DNA from: Psychrilyobacter sp.
Lineage (GTDB): Bacteria > Fusobacteriota > Fusobacteriia > Fusobacteriales > Fusobacteriaceae
Reading direction: 5' to 3'
DNA: 12,699 nt
Assembly (NCBI GenBank): GCA_030621995.1
Contig: JAUXGP010000020.1
Location: forward strand, 1 to 12,699
The stretch's first letter is position 1; each line of letters starts with the position of its first letter. The position numbers and the translations under genes were made by a program. The notes beneath the pieces were generated by a model that made no database searches, was not told where the DNA came from, and saw nothing but the letters and a program-made list of their open reading frames with translations. Shown here in pieces: positions 1-7,280 of the stretch.

Positions 1-79
1 ATTACAAAAAGCTAAAAAAGACAATACAGGCGGGTGTTTTTGCAGGTCTTGTGTAGAGAAGTTTATGGTGGCAGAATAG
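1..79 (+). CDS. C-terminal end of an unidentified protein (5'-truncated by window edge)
   Basis: An open frame entering from the left edge (first complete codon at 2) reads 25 residues to a TAG at 77-79. The tail is basic and then has a cysteine cluster, GGCFCRSCVEKF (C-x-C-x-x-C), ending in MVAE. Such a cluster could bind a metal, but three cysteines near a C-terminus do not identify a family and I do not recognise it. A strong factor-independent terminator starts 13 nt after the stop, which supports this being the true end of a gene and of its transcript. Identity is unknown; that it is coding is likely but not certain. Confidence 0.55.
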   Translation, partial: LQKAKKDNTGGCFCRSCVEKFMVAE

Positions 80-91
80 AAAAATATAATT

Positions 92-135
92 AGGAGTTAT
101 AGGTAGCTTTTTTACTATCTATAGCTCCTTTTTTT
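92..135 (+). terminator. Rho-independent terminator of the upstream gene
   Basis: A 15-bp stem, AGGAGTTATAGGTAG (92-106) against CTATCTATAGCTCCT (115-129), pairs completely if two G-U wobbles are allowed. The loop is 8 nt and T-rich, and an uninterrupted T run at 129-135 follows. It lies just after the stop codon at 77-79. The fit to an intrinsic terminator is very good. Confidence 0.9.
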
Positions 136-412
136 ATAAATTTTAGGGATTATACCAATTGGAATTTCACTTATATTTCTAACTGTAATTCCGCAAAAGG
201 AAGAAAAGATCATAGCAGCAGAAGATAATTAGAATATTCCTAAGATGAATAGAATGAATAGAATAGCATATACAGGATGAATAAAATGAATTATCTTTTT
301 ACTCTTAGAAGTAGTATTATATCAGTAAGGTAATAATAATTTTTAAAAAAACTAAGAGAAGGGTACTTCCTTTGCTAGCTTTGCTATCAAGGTATTAGTT
401 TCAAAGGGGGGG
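136..412 (+). other. Gene-poor intergenic stretch upstream of the DMT transporter
   Basis: Between the first terminator and the transporter there is no convincing gene. It contains a start-less 30-codon hydrophobic frame at 140-232 (listed separately), GAATGAATA-type short direct repeats at about 246-263, an 8-nt direct repeat CTTTGCTA at 370-377 and 379-386, and a run of seven G at 406-412 that serves as ribosome binding site. No RNA gene was recognised. I could not place a clear sigma-70 promoter: TATTAT- and TAATAAT-like hexamers occur around 315-340 without a good -35 at the right distance. Confidence 0.6.
140..232 (+). pseudogene. Possible gene remnant: 30-codon hydrophobic frame without a standard start
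   Basis: Directly after an in-frame TAA (137-139) an open frame runs to TAG at 230-232. It reads as one membrane-like helix (GIIPIGISLIFLTVI) followed by a charged tail (PQKEEKIIAAEDN). This hydrophobic-then-polar layout looks more like protein than chance AT-rich DNA. There is no ATG, GTG or TTG in frame and no ribosome binding site. It may be a decayed or truncated small membrane protein, or simply a chance open frame. No family is recognised. Confidence 0.25.
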
Positions 413-418
413 ATGAAA

Positions 419-1306
419 ATGAAAAAAAGTTTAGTAGCAGATACAACACTATTGCTGGTATCAATTATATGGGGGTCAGGCTTTGTAGCCACAAAGATCC
501 TATTGGATGCAGGGATATCACCATTTTATATGATGGGCTTCAGGTTTTTAATAGCGGGAGTATCTCTGGGAGTGATCTTTTTTAAGAGGATAAAGAAGAT
601 GAGAAAAGAGGATATATTGGGAGGATTTTTAGTAGGAATCTTATTGTATCTGGCTTTTGGAGCACAGACTGTGGGATTGCAGTATACAACACCATCTAAA
701 AATGCTTTTCTGACGGGGGTAAATGTGGTAGTAGTGCCGTTTTTATACTGGATAGTAACCAAGAAAAAGCCGGATAAATATGCTTTTGCAGCAGTGGGGA
801 TTTGTTTTTTAGGAACAGCATTTTTATCTATGGGGAATAATATGAGTTTTGGTTATGGGGAATTTTTGTCCCTGGTATGTGCATTTTTATTTGCAGGACA
901 TATAGTGTCAAATGGTCACTATGTAGATAAAACAGGGCCTTTTATCCTTTGTTTTTTACAGATGATCTTTGCATCGATCTTTTCCTTTATAACGGCATTT
1001 AGCGTAGAAACATTGCCATCTGTGATATCTGTTCAAACTTGGTTAGCTGTACTTTATGTAGGGCTGATCACAACAATGCTGGCATTTTTTCTGCAAACCT
1101 GGGCTCAAGCTCACACGACATCTACAAAGACAGCAATAATAATATCTACAGAAGCAGTTTTTGGGACTATGTTTTCAGTGGCTTTATTGGGAGAGTTGTT
1201 GACTGTCAACATGATTATTGGAGGCTTTGCCATCTTTATAGCAATAATAACTGCAGAAACAAAGTGGAATTTTTTGAAATTTAACAGAAAAAGGGTAAAG
1301 ATATAG
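419..1306 (+). CDS. EamA-family (drug/metabolite transporter superfamily) permease
   Basis: A 295-residue inner-membrane protein made of about ten hydrophobic helices in two similar halves, the architecture of EamA/DMT exporters. The N-terminal half carries the family-typical stretch LLLVSIIWGSGFVATKILL (about residues 11-29), then GFRFLIAG. The second half ends with IIISTEAVFGTMFSVALLGE, the usual helix-9 glutamate signature of EamA repeats. Members export amino acids or other small metabolites; the substrate here cannot be told. Start choice: an ATG at 413 abuts the G7 run (406-412) with no spacing, whereas the ATG at 419 has the ideal 6-nt spacing, so I prefer 419 (MKKSLVAD). It is a single-gene unit, bounded by gene-poor DNA upstream and a palindromic terminator 10 nt downstream. 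Family assignment is firm; specificity is unknown. Confidence 0.92.
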   Translation: MKKSLVADTTLLLVSIIWGSGFVATKILLDAGISPFYMMGFRFLIAGVSLGVIFFKRIKKMRKEDILGGFLVGILLYLAFGAQTVGLQYTTPSKNAFLTGVNVVVVPFLYWIVTKKKPDKYAFAAVGICFLGTAFLSMGNNMSFGYGEFLSLVCAFLFAGHIVSNGHYVDKTGPFILCFLQMIFASIFSFITAFSVETLPSVISVQTWLAVLYVGLITTMLAFFLQTWAQAHTTSTKTAIIISTEAVFGTMFSVALLGELLTVNMIIGGFAIFIAIITAETKWNFLKFNRKRVKI

Positions 1307-1314
1307 TATAATAT

Positions 1315-1343
1315 AAAAGAGTAGATATCTACTCTTTTTTTTT
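1315..1343 (+). terminator. Perfect-palindrome terminator after the DMT transporter
   Basis: AAGAGTAGATATCTACTCTT (1317-1336) is an exact 20-nt palindrome, extended by A and T to 1315-1338. It folds as a stem with a small ATAT loop and is followed by T's to 1343. It starts a few bases after the transporter stop (1304-1306). Because A's precede the stem, the reverse strand also ends in a short T run, so it could work weakly in both directions. Confidence 0.85.
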
Positions 1344-1378
1344 GTAAAAGATAATTGAAGTAAAAAATAAAAGTTAAT

Positions 1379-1391
1379 TCGCTGAAGGTGA
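1379..1391 (+). promoter_or_regulatory. Leader hairpin, copy 1 (TCGCT-GAA-GGTGA) before uvrB
   Basis: TCGCT (1379-1383) pairs with GGTGA (1387-1391) around a GAA triloop, using two G-U pairs. Exactly 14 nt, including the GAGGGGG ribosome binding site, separate it from the uvrB ATG. The same layout recurs before dprA (8176) and the ferritin-like gene (12149). The function is unknown; an effect on translation initiation or mRNA stability is inferred from position only. Confidence 0.5.
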
Positions 1392-1405
1392 CAGAGGGGG
1401 CTAAG

Positions 1406-3382
1406 ATGTTTAAATTAGTATCAAAATATACTCCTACAGGAGATCAGCCAAGTGCTATAAAAACTCTGGTAGAGGGATTAAATAACAATTACAGAGATCA
1501 GACATTATTAGGGGTGACGGGATCCGGAAAGACCTTTACCATAGCCAATATAATAGAGGAAACCAACAGGCCTGCTCTTATTATGGCTCCCAATAAAACT
1601 CTGGCAGCACAACTGTATTCCGAATATAAAAAGTTTTTTCCTGAGAATGCAGTGGAATACTTTGTATCCTACTACGATTACTACCAGCCAGAGGCTTATA
1701 TTCCCTCTACAGACACGTTTATAGAAAAAGACTCATCTATTAACGATGAGATAGACAAGATGCGTCATTCGGCTACTGCAGCCCTCCTAACCAGGAAAGA
1801 TGTTATAATAGTAGCCTCTGTATCTGCTATCTATGGTTTGGGATCTCCTGAAACATATAAAAAGATGACCCTGGCCATAGATCTTAAAAGCGGTATAAGC
1901 AGAGATGAAGTTATGAAAAAATTAATATATTTGAGGTATGAGAGAAATGATACAGCCTTTGAAAGGGGAAAATTCCGGGTTAAGGGAGATACTATAGACA
2001 TCTATCCTGTTTACCAGGAAAGTGGATACAGGCTGGAATATTGGGGAGATGAACTGGAAAGTATCTCTGAAATAAATACCCTGACAGGTCAGAGTATAAA
2101 AAGAAATATTGAGAGGATAATGATCATGCCGGCTACCCACTATCTGACAGAGGGAGACAAATTGGAGCAGATCATGGAGGAGATAAAAAGTGATCTGGAT
2201 ATCCAGGTGGAAAAATTTGAAAGATCGGGAAAACTCCTGGAGGCACAGAGAATAAAGCAAAGAACTGAATATGATCTCGAGATGATAAAGGAGATTGGAT
2301 ACTGTAAGGGGATAGAAAATTATTCCAGATATCTGTCAGGGAAAAAACAAGGGGAGAGACCCCATACTCTATTGGAATATTTCCCCGATGATTTTTTAAT
2401 CTTCATAGATGAGTCCCATATAGGCTTATCGCAGATAGGCGGGATGTACAGGGGAGACAGGTCGAGAAAAACTACCCTGGTAGAGAATGGGTTCAGGCTG
2501 CCTTCAGCTTTAGATAACAGGCCTTTAAAATTTGAGGAGTTTAGGGAGGTAGGAGGGCAGATGGTCTTTGTGTCGGCTACTCCTGGAGACTTTGAATTGG
2601 AAAATAGTTCAATAATTGCAGAACAACTGGTCCGGCCTACAGGGATCATAGAACCTAAGATAATAATAAAGCCGACTAAAAATCAAGTGGATGACCTCCT
2701 GGAAGAGATAAGACTGAGGGTGGAAAAAAACCAATGTGTTCTGGTGACTACACTGACGAAAAAGATGGCAGAGGAGCTTACAGAATATTATCACAATCTG
2801 GGAGTGAGGGTGAAATATATGCATTCAGGGATAGACACCCTGGAAAGAATCGAGATAATTAGAGGTCTTCGAAAAAAGGAATTTGACGTATTGGTAGGAA
2901 TAAATCTATTACGGGAAGGACTGGATATTCCAGAGGTATCGCTGGTAGCTATATTAGAAGCAGACAAGGAAGGTTTTTTGAGAAGCAGGAGATCACTGAT
3001 ACAGACAATGGGCAGAGCTGCCAGAAATATAGATGGAGAAGCTATCCTGTATGCAGATATTATGACAAAATCTATGGTGGAAGCCATCTCAGAAACGGAT
3101 AGAAGAAGGGAAAAACAGATAGAATACAACCTAAATAATAATATAGATCCCAGATCGACTGTAAATGAGATCTCTGAAGATCTGCTCAATCTGGATTATG
3201 GTTTAGATATGGATGAGATAAACGAAGAGATAATGATATATAGTTCTAAAAAGGATATAATAGATCAAATAGGAAGGTTAAAGGCAGAGATAAAGAAACT
3301 AGCCGGAGAATTGGATTTTGAGGGAGCTATAGAAAAAAGGGATGAAATGTTAAAATTAGATAAATTATTATTGGAAATATAG
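1406..3382 (+). CDS. uvrB: UvrABC system protein B (excinuclease subunit B)
   Basis: UvrB is the DNA-damage verification helicase of nucleotide excision repair. It is loaded by UvrA and recruits UvrC for incision. The 658-residue product has the usual length. It opens with [17 protein letters not shown], the family N-terminus, then Walker A GVTGSGKT (36-43), the beta-hairpin region beginning [19 protein letters not shown], the DESH box (335-338), the C-terminal helicase motif with GRAARN, and a C-terminal UVR motif ([14 protein letters not shown]) that contacts UvrC. The start is set at ATG 1406, 5 nt after GAGGGGG; a GTG at 1388 would add six residues not seen in the family and lies inside the leader hairpin. 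The alarmone synthetase gene starts 16 nt downstream, so co-transcription is likely. All helicase motifs appear intact. Confidence 0.98.
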   Translation: MFKLVSKYTPTGDQPSAIKTLVEGLNNNYRDQTLLGVTGSGKTFTIANIIEETNRPALIMAPNKTLAAQLYSEYKKFFPENAVEYFVSYYDYYQPEAYIPSTDTFIEKDSSINDEIDKMRHSATAALLTRKDVIIVASVSAIYGLGSPETYKKMTLAIDLKSGISRDEVMKKLIYLRYERNDTAFERGKFRVKGDTIDIYPVYQESGYRLEYWGDELESISEINTLTGQSIKRNIERIMIMPATHYLTEGDKLEQIMEEIKSDLDIQVEKFERSGKLLEAQRIKQRTEYDLEMIKEIGYCKGIENYSRYLSGKKQGERPHTLLEYFPDDFLIFIDESHIGLSQIGGMYRGDRSRKTTLVENGFRLPSALDNRPLKFEEFREVGGQMVFVSATPGDFELENSSIIAEQLVRPTGIIEPKIIIKPTKNQVDDLLEEIRLRVEKNQCVLVTTLTKKMAEELTEYYHNLGVRVKYMHSGIDTLERIEIIRGLRKKEFDVLVGINLLREGLDIPEVSLVAILEADKEGFLRSRRSLIQTMGRAARNIDGEAILYADIMTKSMVEAISETDRRREKQIEYNLNNNIDPRSTVNEISEDLLNLDYGLDMDEINEEIMIYSSKKDIIDQIGRLKAEIKKLAGELDFEGAIEKRDEMLKLDKLLLEI

Positions 3383-3398
3383 GCGATTAGGGGGAATC

Positions 3399-4538
3399 AT
3401 GAAAAATATAAAGGTAGACAGATTTTTAAAAAGATATGACAAAATGCTGCCCATCTACAAGGAGATGGTAGAGGTGATGCAAGAGGTCTTTGATAATGAG
3501 ATTGAAAATAAAGAATACAGACTTCAAAGTACAAATTTCAGGATAAAAACCAAGGGGAGTTTGAGTAAAAAAATTCATGATAAGGGGAGGAAATACCAGA
3601 GGTTATCTGATATCACCGATATTGTAGGAGTGAGGGTAGTTACCTTTATGGAAGACCAGGTGGATATAGCGGCCGAAAAAATAAAAGATTTTTTTATAGT
3701 GGATGAAAAAAATACCATCGATAAAAGAAAAGCATTGGATCCCAGATCTTTCGGCTATATGTCCCTGCACTATGTGGTGTCATTTCCGCCGGAAGAAAAG
3801 TATAAAAAATTTAGAGGGATAAGGTTTGAGATTCAGATACGGAGTCTGCTGCAGCATACCTGGGCTACCATAGAACATGATTTGGGATATAAAAGCAGGA
3901 TAGGAATCCCGGATGAATTGATAAGAAGTTTCTCCAGGGTGGCAAGTTTACTGGAGCTGGCAGATAAGGAATTTGTAAATATAAAACAAGATCTTATAAA
4001 ATACGAGGAAAAAATTCATGAATCAATAAAGATGGGGAAAAATATGCCCAGCGACAGCCCATTAAATAATATAACTATCAGGTATTTCATGGAAAACAAT
4101 ATTACATTAAATAATCTTTTTACACAGACCTTGGCAGAACTTAACTTAAAGGAAGAAACCAGACAGGAGGCACCTGTGGAGATAATAAAATTATTGAATT
4201 ATTTTAAATTAAAAAGAATAGGAGATCTGGAAACTATACTGCAAACTAAAAAAAGAGAAATAATTTTTGTATCCAATAAATTAGTCCAGGAAACAAGGGA
4301 AAATACAATGGAAAAAAGAGGTGTGTTTTATTCCATGGCCTATGTATTATTAGGAGAAAAACCGCTGAGTGAAAAGTTGAAATTTTTAGAAATGTTTAAA
4401 ATATTGACCGATGACGAGAGAAAGGGAATGGCTGAAATGATGGAAAAATACCATCTGGAATATAAGAATAAATCTAAAAAGATAACGAAATATTCATTGA
4501 AAAACATTCTTTTTAGAAGTAAAAAGGGGGATAAATGA
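3399..4538 (+). CDS. Stand-alone RelA/SpoT-type (p)ppGpp synthetase with a C-terminal extension
   Basis: A RelA/SpoT nucleotidyltransferase domain fills about residues 40-170 and should transfer pyrophosphate from ATP to GDP/GTP (family knowledge). Visible motifs are the ATP-site RIKTKGS (R48, K50, S54), metal-site DIVGVRV (D74, G77, R79), the guanine-stacking loop FGYMSLHYV (G119, Y120), and FEIQIRSLLQHTWATIEHDLGYK-type sequence with catalytic E144. There is no N-terminal HD hydrolase domain and no TGS/ACT region, so it belongs with small alarmone synthetases rather than long Rel enzymes. Unlike ~210-residue RelQ/RelP, it has about 175 further helical, lysine-rich residues with no cysteines or recognised domain. 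The start follows TAGGGGG by 4 nt. It overlaps the next gene by 4 nt (ATGA). A toxic (toxSAS-type) role is possible, but no antitoxin-like neighbour is visible. Confidence 0.88.
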   Translation: MKNIKVDRFLKRYDKMLPIYKEMVEVMQEVFDNEIENKEYRLQSTNFRIKTKGSLSKKIHDKGRKYQRLSDITDIVGVRVVTFMEDQVDIAAEKIKDFFIVDEKNTIDKRKALDPRSFGYMSLHYVVSFPPEEKYKKFRGIRFEIQIRSLLQHTWATIEHDLGYKSRIGIPDELIRSFSRVASLLELADKEFVNIKQDLIKYEEKIHESIKMGKNMPSDSPLNNITIRYFMENNITLNNLFTQTLAELNLKEETRQEAPVEIIKLLNYFKLKRIGDLETILQTKKREIIFVSNKLVQETRENTMEKRGVFYSMAYVLLGEKPLSEKLKFLEMFKILTDDERKGMAEMMEKYHLEYKNKSKKITKYSLKNILFRSKKGDK

Positions 4539-5995
4539 AAAAAATAGATTATTATGGGGAATTTTTAGAGAGGTTAAGTGAATTCTTAGGGATTAAATTA
4601 CAGCTGAAAGCCCACGGTAATCATGTGGAGTTTATACCGGAGTTTAATTCTAAATTTATTAAAAAAACTTTGGAACACATAGGTGAAATTTTTGTAATCA
4701 TAGATATAATCCTGGAGGAATACTATGAGGAGAATAACAATGTTTATTTTACCGATCTGATAGAAGAGTTTTCTCAAAAATTAATAGGACATATGGTAAA
4801 GGGAAAGCTGGTAGTCACAAACAAGCAGATGAATTTTATGAATATTATAAAGGGGATCTGTAATGAGACTTATGAAAGCGAGAATTCAAATTTAAATATC
4901 CTACTCTTTAAAAATAGAAAAATTATCCCTGAAGAATTGGAAAAAATGGGATTAAATTTTCTTCCCTTTGATACTCCCCAAAAAATAGAGGAGATATTCA
5001 AAGAAAAATTATCCTTGAAGATGTTGAATGGGGATAATTTGGTTTTAATCATAGGAAATGACTTTAGAGGTTATGGATTAGGAGTAAATAAAGAAAAACA
5101 AACAGTATTTAAAGAGAGGATGCTGGTCAAATTAAGGAATCAAAACAATGAGTATTTAATCTCATTTATATCGCTGTTATCTGAAAATATTTTAAATTAT
5201 ATTGATAAAGACAGTATAGAGGTAGAAGTCAAGGCCGGACTCAGACTGAGTGAGGAAAAAATAAAAAAATTAGTTAAATATTCCAATGAAAAGATGGTTT
5301 CATCCAAAGTTTTTTTTAAGAGTTATAACAAAGAGAGAAGAGAGGTCTTCCCATATATCTATATGGAAGTGAAAGATAAAGAATTGAAATTATACCTGCA
5401 GAATTCCATAGATAATTACCTTTCATACAGGGGAGGGAAATGGAAATTAAAGTCTTTTCATATATTGAAATTTTTAATTATAGAAAAATTTTATATGGAT
5501 TCTTTTGTATTTCACCTTTTTAATGATAAAATAGAGAAAAAAGATATAATTGAAAACATTATAATGAATGTAGATGTTTTAGTCTGTCTGATAAAAAACC
5601 TCCTGGAAGAAGGCAAGGGAGGACTTTTTATAATTCTAGAGAGAACTGTAAAAGACAGAGAGATGGAAAAAATATTTGTAGGCGGAAACGAGGACAGCAG
5701 TATATATAAGAGAACAGTTTTAAAAGATGAGAATAATACCCGGATAAAAAATCATAATTTTGAATATTTAAAATTGATATCTAAGGTAGATGGAGCTGTG
5801 ACCCTGGACAATGAATTTAATCTCCTGTCATTTGGCAGGCTGGTGAAATTGGATATGAATGGAAGTAAGGAGAAGGTAGAGGGAGCCAGAACGGCAGCAG
5901 CAATAAGCGGATCAAAATATGGCTTAGCCATAAAGGTATCTGAAGATAAAAAAATCACCGTTTGGGAAGACGGGATAAAAGTATTGGAGATATAG
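4535..5995 (+). CDS. Protein with a divergent diadenylate cyclase (DisA_N/DAC-like) C-terminal domain
   Basis: The 486-residue product has no signal peptide or clear membrane helix. Residues about 345-486 resemble the DAC domain that makes c-di-AMP from two ATP: GGLFIILER (362-370) fits the opening strand 'GALIVIER', KVDGAVTLD carries the DGA motif (D419-G420-A421), and G450-A-R452-T-A-A-A sits where the GTRHRAA motif belongs, followed by LAIKVSEDKKITVWEDGI, matching the family's closing 'IIVSEETGxISVxxxG' strands. Only the first Arg of RHR is kept, so catalysis is uncertain. Residues 1-340 are not recognised; an alpha/beta segment (about 121-184, NILLFKNR to RGYGLGV) could be a sensor, as in other long DAC proteins. 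The ATG overlaps the alarmone synthetase stop (ATGA), with AAAAAGGGGG just upstream, implying translational coupling. The domain call is motif reading by eye; whether it is an active cyclase or a nucleotide-binding relic is open. Confidence 0.68.
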   Translation: MKKIDYYGEFLERLSEFLGIKLQLKAHGNHVEFIPEFNSKFIKKTLEHIGEIFVIIDIILEEYYEENNNVYFTDLIEEFSQKLIGHMVKGKLVVTNKQMNFMNIIKGICNETYESENSNLNILLFKNRKIIPEELEKMGLNFLPFDTPQKIEEIFKEKLSLKMLNGDNLVLIIGNDFRGYGLGVNKEKQTVFKERMLVKLRNQNNEYLISFISLLSENILNYIDKDSIEVEVKAGLRLSEEKIKKLVKYSNEKMVSSKVFFKSYNKERREVFPYIYMEVKDKELKLYLQNSIDNYLSYRGGKWKLKSFHILKFLIIEKFYMDSFVFHLFNDKIEKKDIIENIIMNVDVLVCLIKNLLEEGKGGLFIILERTVKDREMEKIFVGGNEDSSIYKRTVLKDENNTRIKNHNFEYLKLISKVDGAVTLDNEFNLLSFGRLVKLDMNGSKEKVEGARTAAAISGSKYGLAIKVSEDKKITVWEDGIKVLEI

Positions 5996-6027
5996 GATCG
6001 GGTAGAAATAAGAGATTTATAGTTTAA

Positions 6028-6054
6028 TTGAGAGAAAATTACTTTTCCTATAAT
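6028..6054 (+). promoter_or_regulatory. Candidate sigma-70-type promoter before xseA
   Basis: TTGAGA (6028-6033) and a perfect TATAAT (6049-6054) are separated by 15 nt, slightly shorter than the usual 16-18. They fall in the only gap of note (85 nt) between the second-messenger pair and xseA, and would start transcripts near 6061, about 20 nt before the xseA ATG. The AT-rich background makes chance matches common, so this is tentative. Confidence 0.35.
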
Positions 6055-6080
6055 CAGAGAGGGTAAAAGAGGAGAAATAT

Positions 6081-7280
6081 ATGAAGGACAGGATATTTAC
6101 GGTAACTCAAATGAATAAGATGGTGAAGGAATATTTGGAGGGGAACGATAATTTCAATAATTTTTTTCTTAAAGGGGAGATCTCGGGGATAAATTATTAT
6201 AAGAGCGGTCATCTGTATTTCACTCTGAAAGACAGCAAGGCCAGTGTAAAATGTGTGTCTTTTGGATATAAATTTAAAAAGATACCGGAGGATCTGAAAG
6301 AGGGTGACAAGATAAAACTCTTCGGTAAGGTTACCCTCTATGAAGCTAATGGAAACTATCAAATATTGGTAGCCCATGTGGAGAAAGAGGGAAGTCTGGG
6401 TAAACTCTTTGAGGAGCTGGAAAAGACCAAAAGAGAGCTGGCTGAAGATGGTTATTTTGATACAAAATATAAATTGCCTATTCCAAAATTGCCTCAAAAT
6501 ATAGGGATAGTAACCTCGGGAACAGGGGCTGCAGTAAAAGACATAATAAATACAGCTAAACTCAGATATGAAAATATAAATATCTATATCTATCCCGCAA
6601 AGGTTCAAGGGATAGGCTCTGAAAAAGAGATCATAAAGGGGATAAAAACCCTGGATAAGATGGAGGAGATAGATCTAATCATAGCAGGACGGGGTGGTGG
6701 AAGTGTAGAAGACCTTTGGTCATTCAATAAAAAAGAGGTGGCCTTAGCATACTTTAACACTAAAACTCCCATTGTTTCAGCTGTAGGTCATGAGATAGAT
6801 AATCTTTTGACAGACCTGACAGCGGATCTGCGTGCTTCTACTCCTACCCATGCAGCGGAATTAGTCATTCCGAGAAAAGACCTGCTGATGGAAAAATTAG
6901 AGGACAGGAGGAGGAAACTAAATAATAACCTGCTGGCTAACCTCAGGGAGAAGAAGGAAAAATTAGAAATTTTGAGAAGGAGTTATATCTTGAGGAGTTA
7001 TCTGGAGACCCTTGTAGACCAGAATAATCTTTTGATGGACAGGGAAGACAGGTTAAAAAAAGTTATCGCTGGCAGTTTAACCAAACATAAACACCTTTTA
7101 GAAGTGAGGATGGAAAAACTGAGTTCATTGAATCCAGAGGAAATATTGAAGAGGGGATATACCATAACTAAAGCAGGGAATAAGGTTATAAGAAGTGCAG
7201 GAGAGTTGGAAAAAGACGAAAAAATAGAGATTATCTACCACGACGGCAGGGTAATCAGTAGAGTAGAGGAGATAAAATAG
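6081..7280 (+). CDS. xseA: Exodeoxyribonuclease VII large subunit
   Basis: XseA is the catalytic subunit of exonuclease VII, which degrades single-stranded DNA in both directions and works with several copies of the small subunit XseB. The 399 residues show the N-terminal OB-fold (about 5-100, with GEISGINYYKSGHLYFTLKD), then the catalytic domain: GIVTSGTGAAVKDI (G147-T-G), AGRGGGSVEDLWSF (R204, G205-207), and VGHEIDNLLTDLTADLRASTPTHAAE (H237, D240). A long charged coiled-coil stretch (about 270-340) and the C-terminal LNPEEILKRGYTI region follow. The ATG follows AGAGGAG by 6 nt. The TPR gene begins on the base immediately after the TAG, so the two are probably one message. No xseB-like small frame lies next to it, unlike the frequent xseA-xseB pairing. 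Confidence 0.97.
   Translation: MKDRIFTVTQMNKMVKEYLEGNDNFNNFFLKGEISGINYYKSGHLYFTLKDSKASVKCVSFGYKFKKIPEDLKEGDKIKLFGKVTLYEANGNYQILVAHVEKEGSLGKLFEELEKTKRELAEDGYFDTKYKLPIPKLPQNIGIVTSGTGAAVKDIINTAKLRYENINIYIYPAKVQGIGSEKEIIKGIKTLDKMEEIDLIIAGRGGGSVEDLWSFNKKEVALAYFNTKTPIVSAVGHEIDNLLTDLTADLRASTPTHAAELVIPRKDLLMEKLEDRRRKLNNNLLANLREKKEKLEILRRSYILRSYLETLVDQNNLLMDREDRLKKVIAGSLTKHKHLLEVRMEKLSSLNPEEILKRGYTITKAGNKVIRSAGELEKDEKIEIIYHDGRVISRVEEIK

Noticed and set aside
406..412. Run of seven G as a phase-variable tract
   Set aside because: It sits outside the reading frame at ribosome-binding position, and G-rich binding sites (GGGGG) are seen before several genes here, so it is better explained as a strong ribosome binding site.
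1302..1313. TATAAT at 1308-1313 as a promoter for uvrB
   Set aside because: No -35 element lies at a suitable distance, and any transcript would pass at once through the palindromic terminator at 1315-1343.
2791..3189. 132-residue minus-strand open frame, and similar ones within uvrB and topA
   Set aside because: All are shadows of strongly conserved genes on the + strand; their serine/leucine-rich sequences show no family features.
3399..4538. Classic toxin-antitoxin (toxSAS) locus
   Set aside because: toxSAS loci have a small antitoxin gene next door. The downstream partner is a 486-residue DAC-like protein and upstream is uvrB, so an ordinary toxin-antitoxin reading is not supported, although a toxic role is not excluded.
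6054..6608. 184-residue open frame on the minus strand
   Set aside because: It lies opposite the N-terminal half of xseA, has Cys/Tyr/Phe-rich composition typical of the complement of AT-rich coding DNA, and has no recognisable domain.
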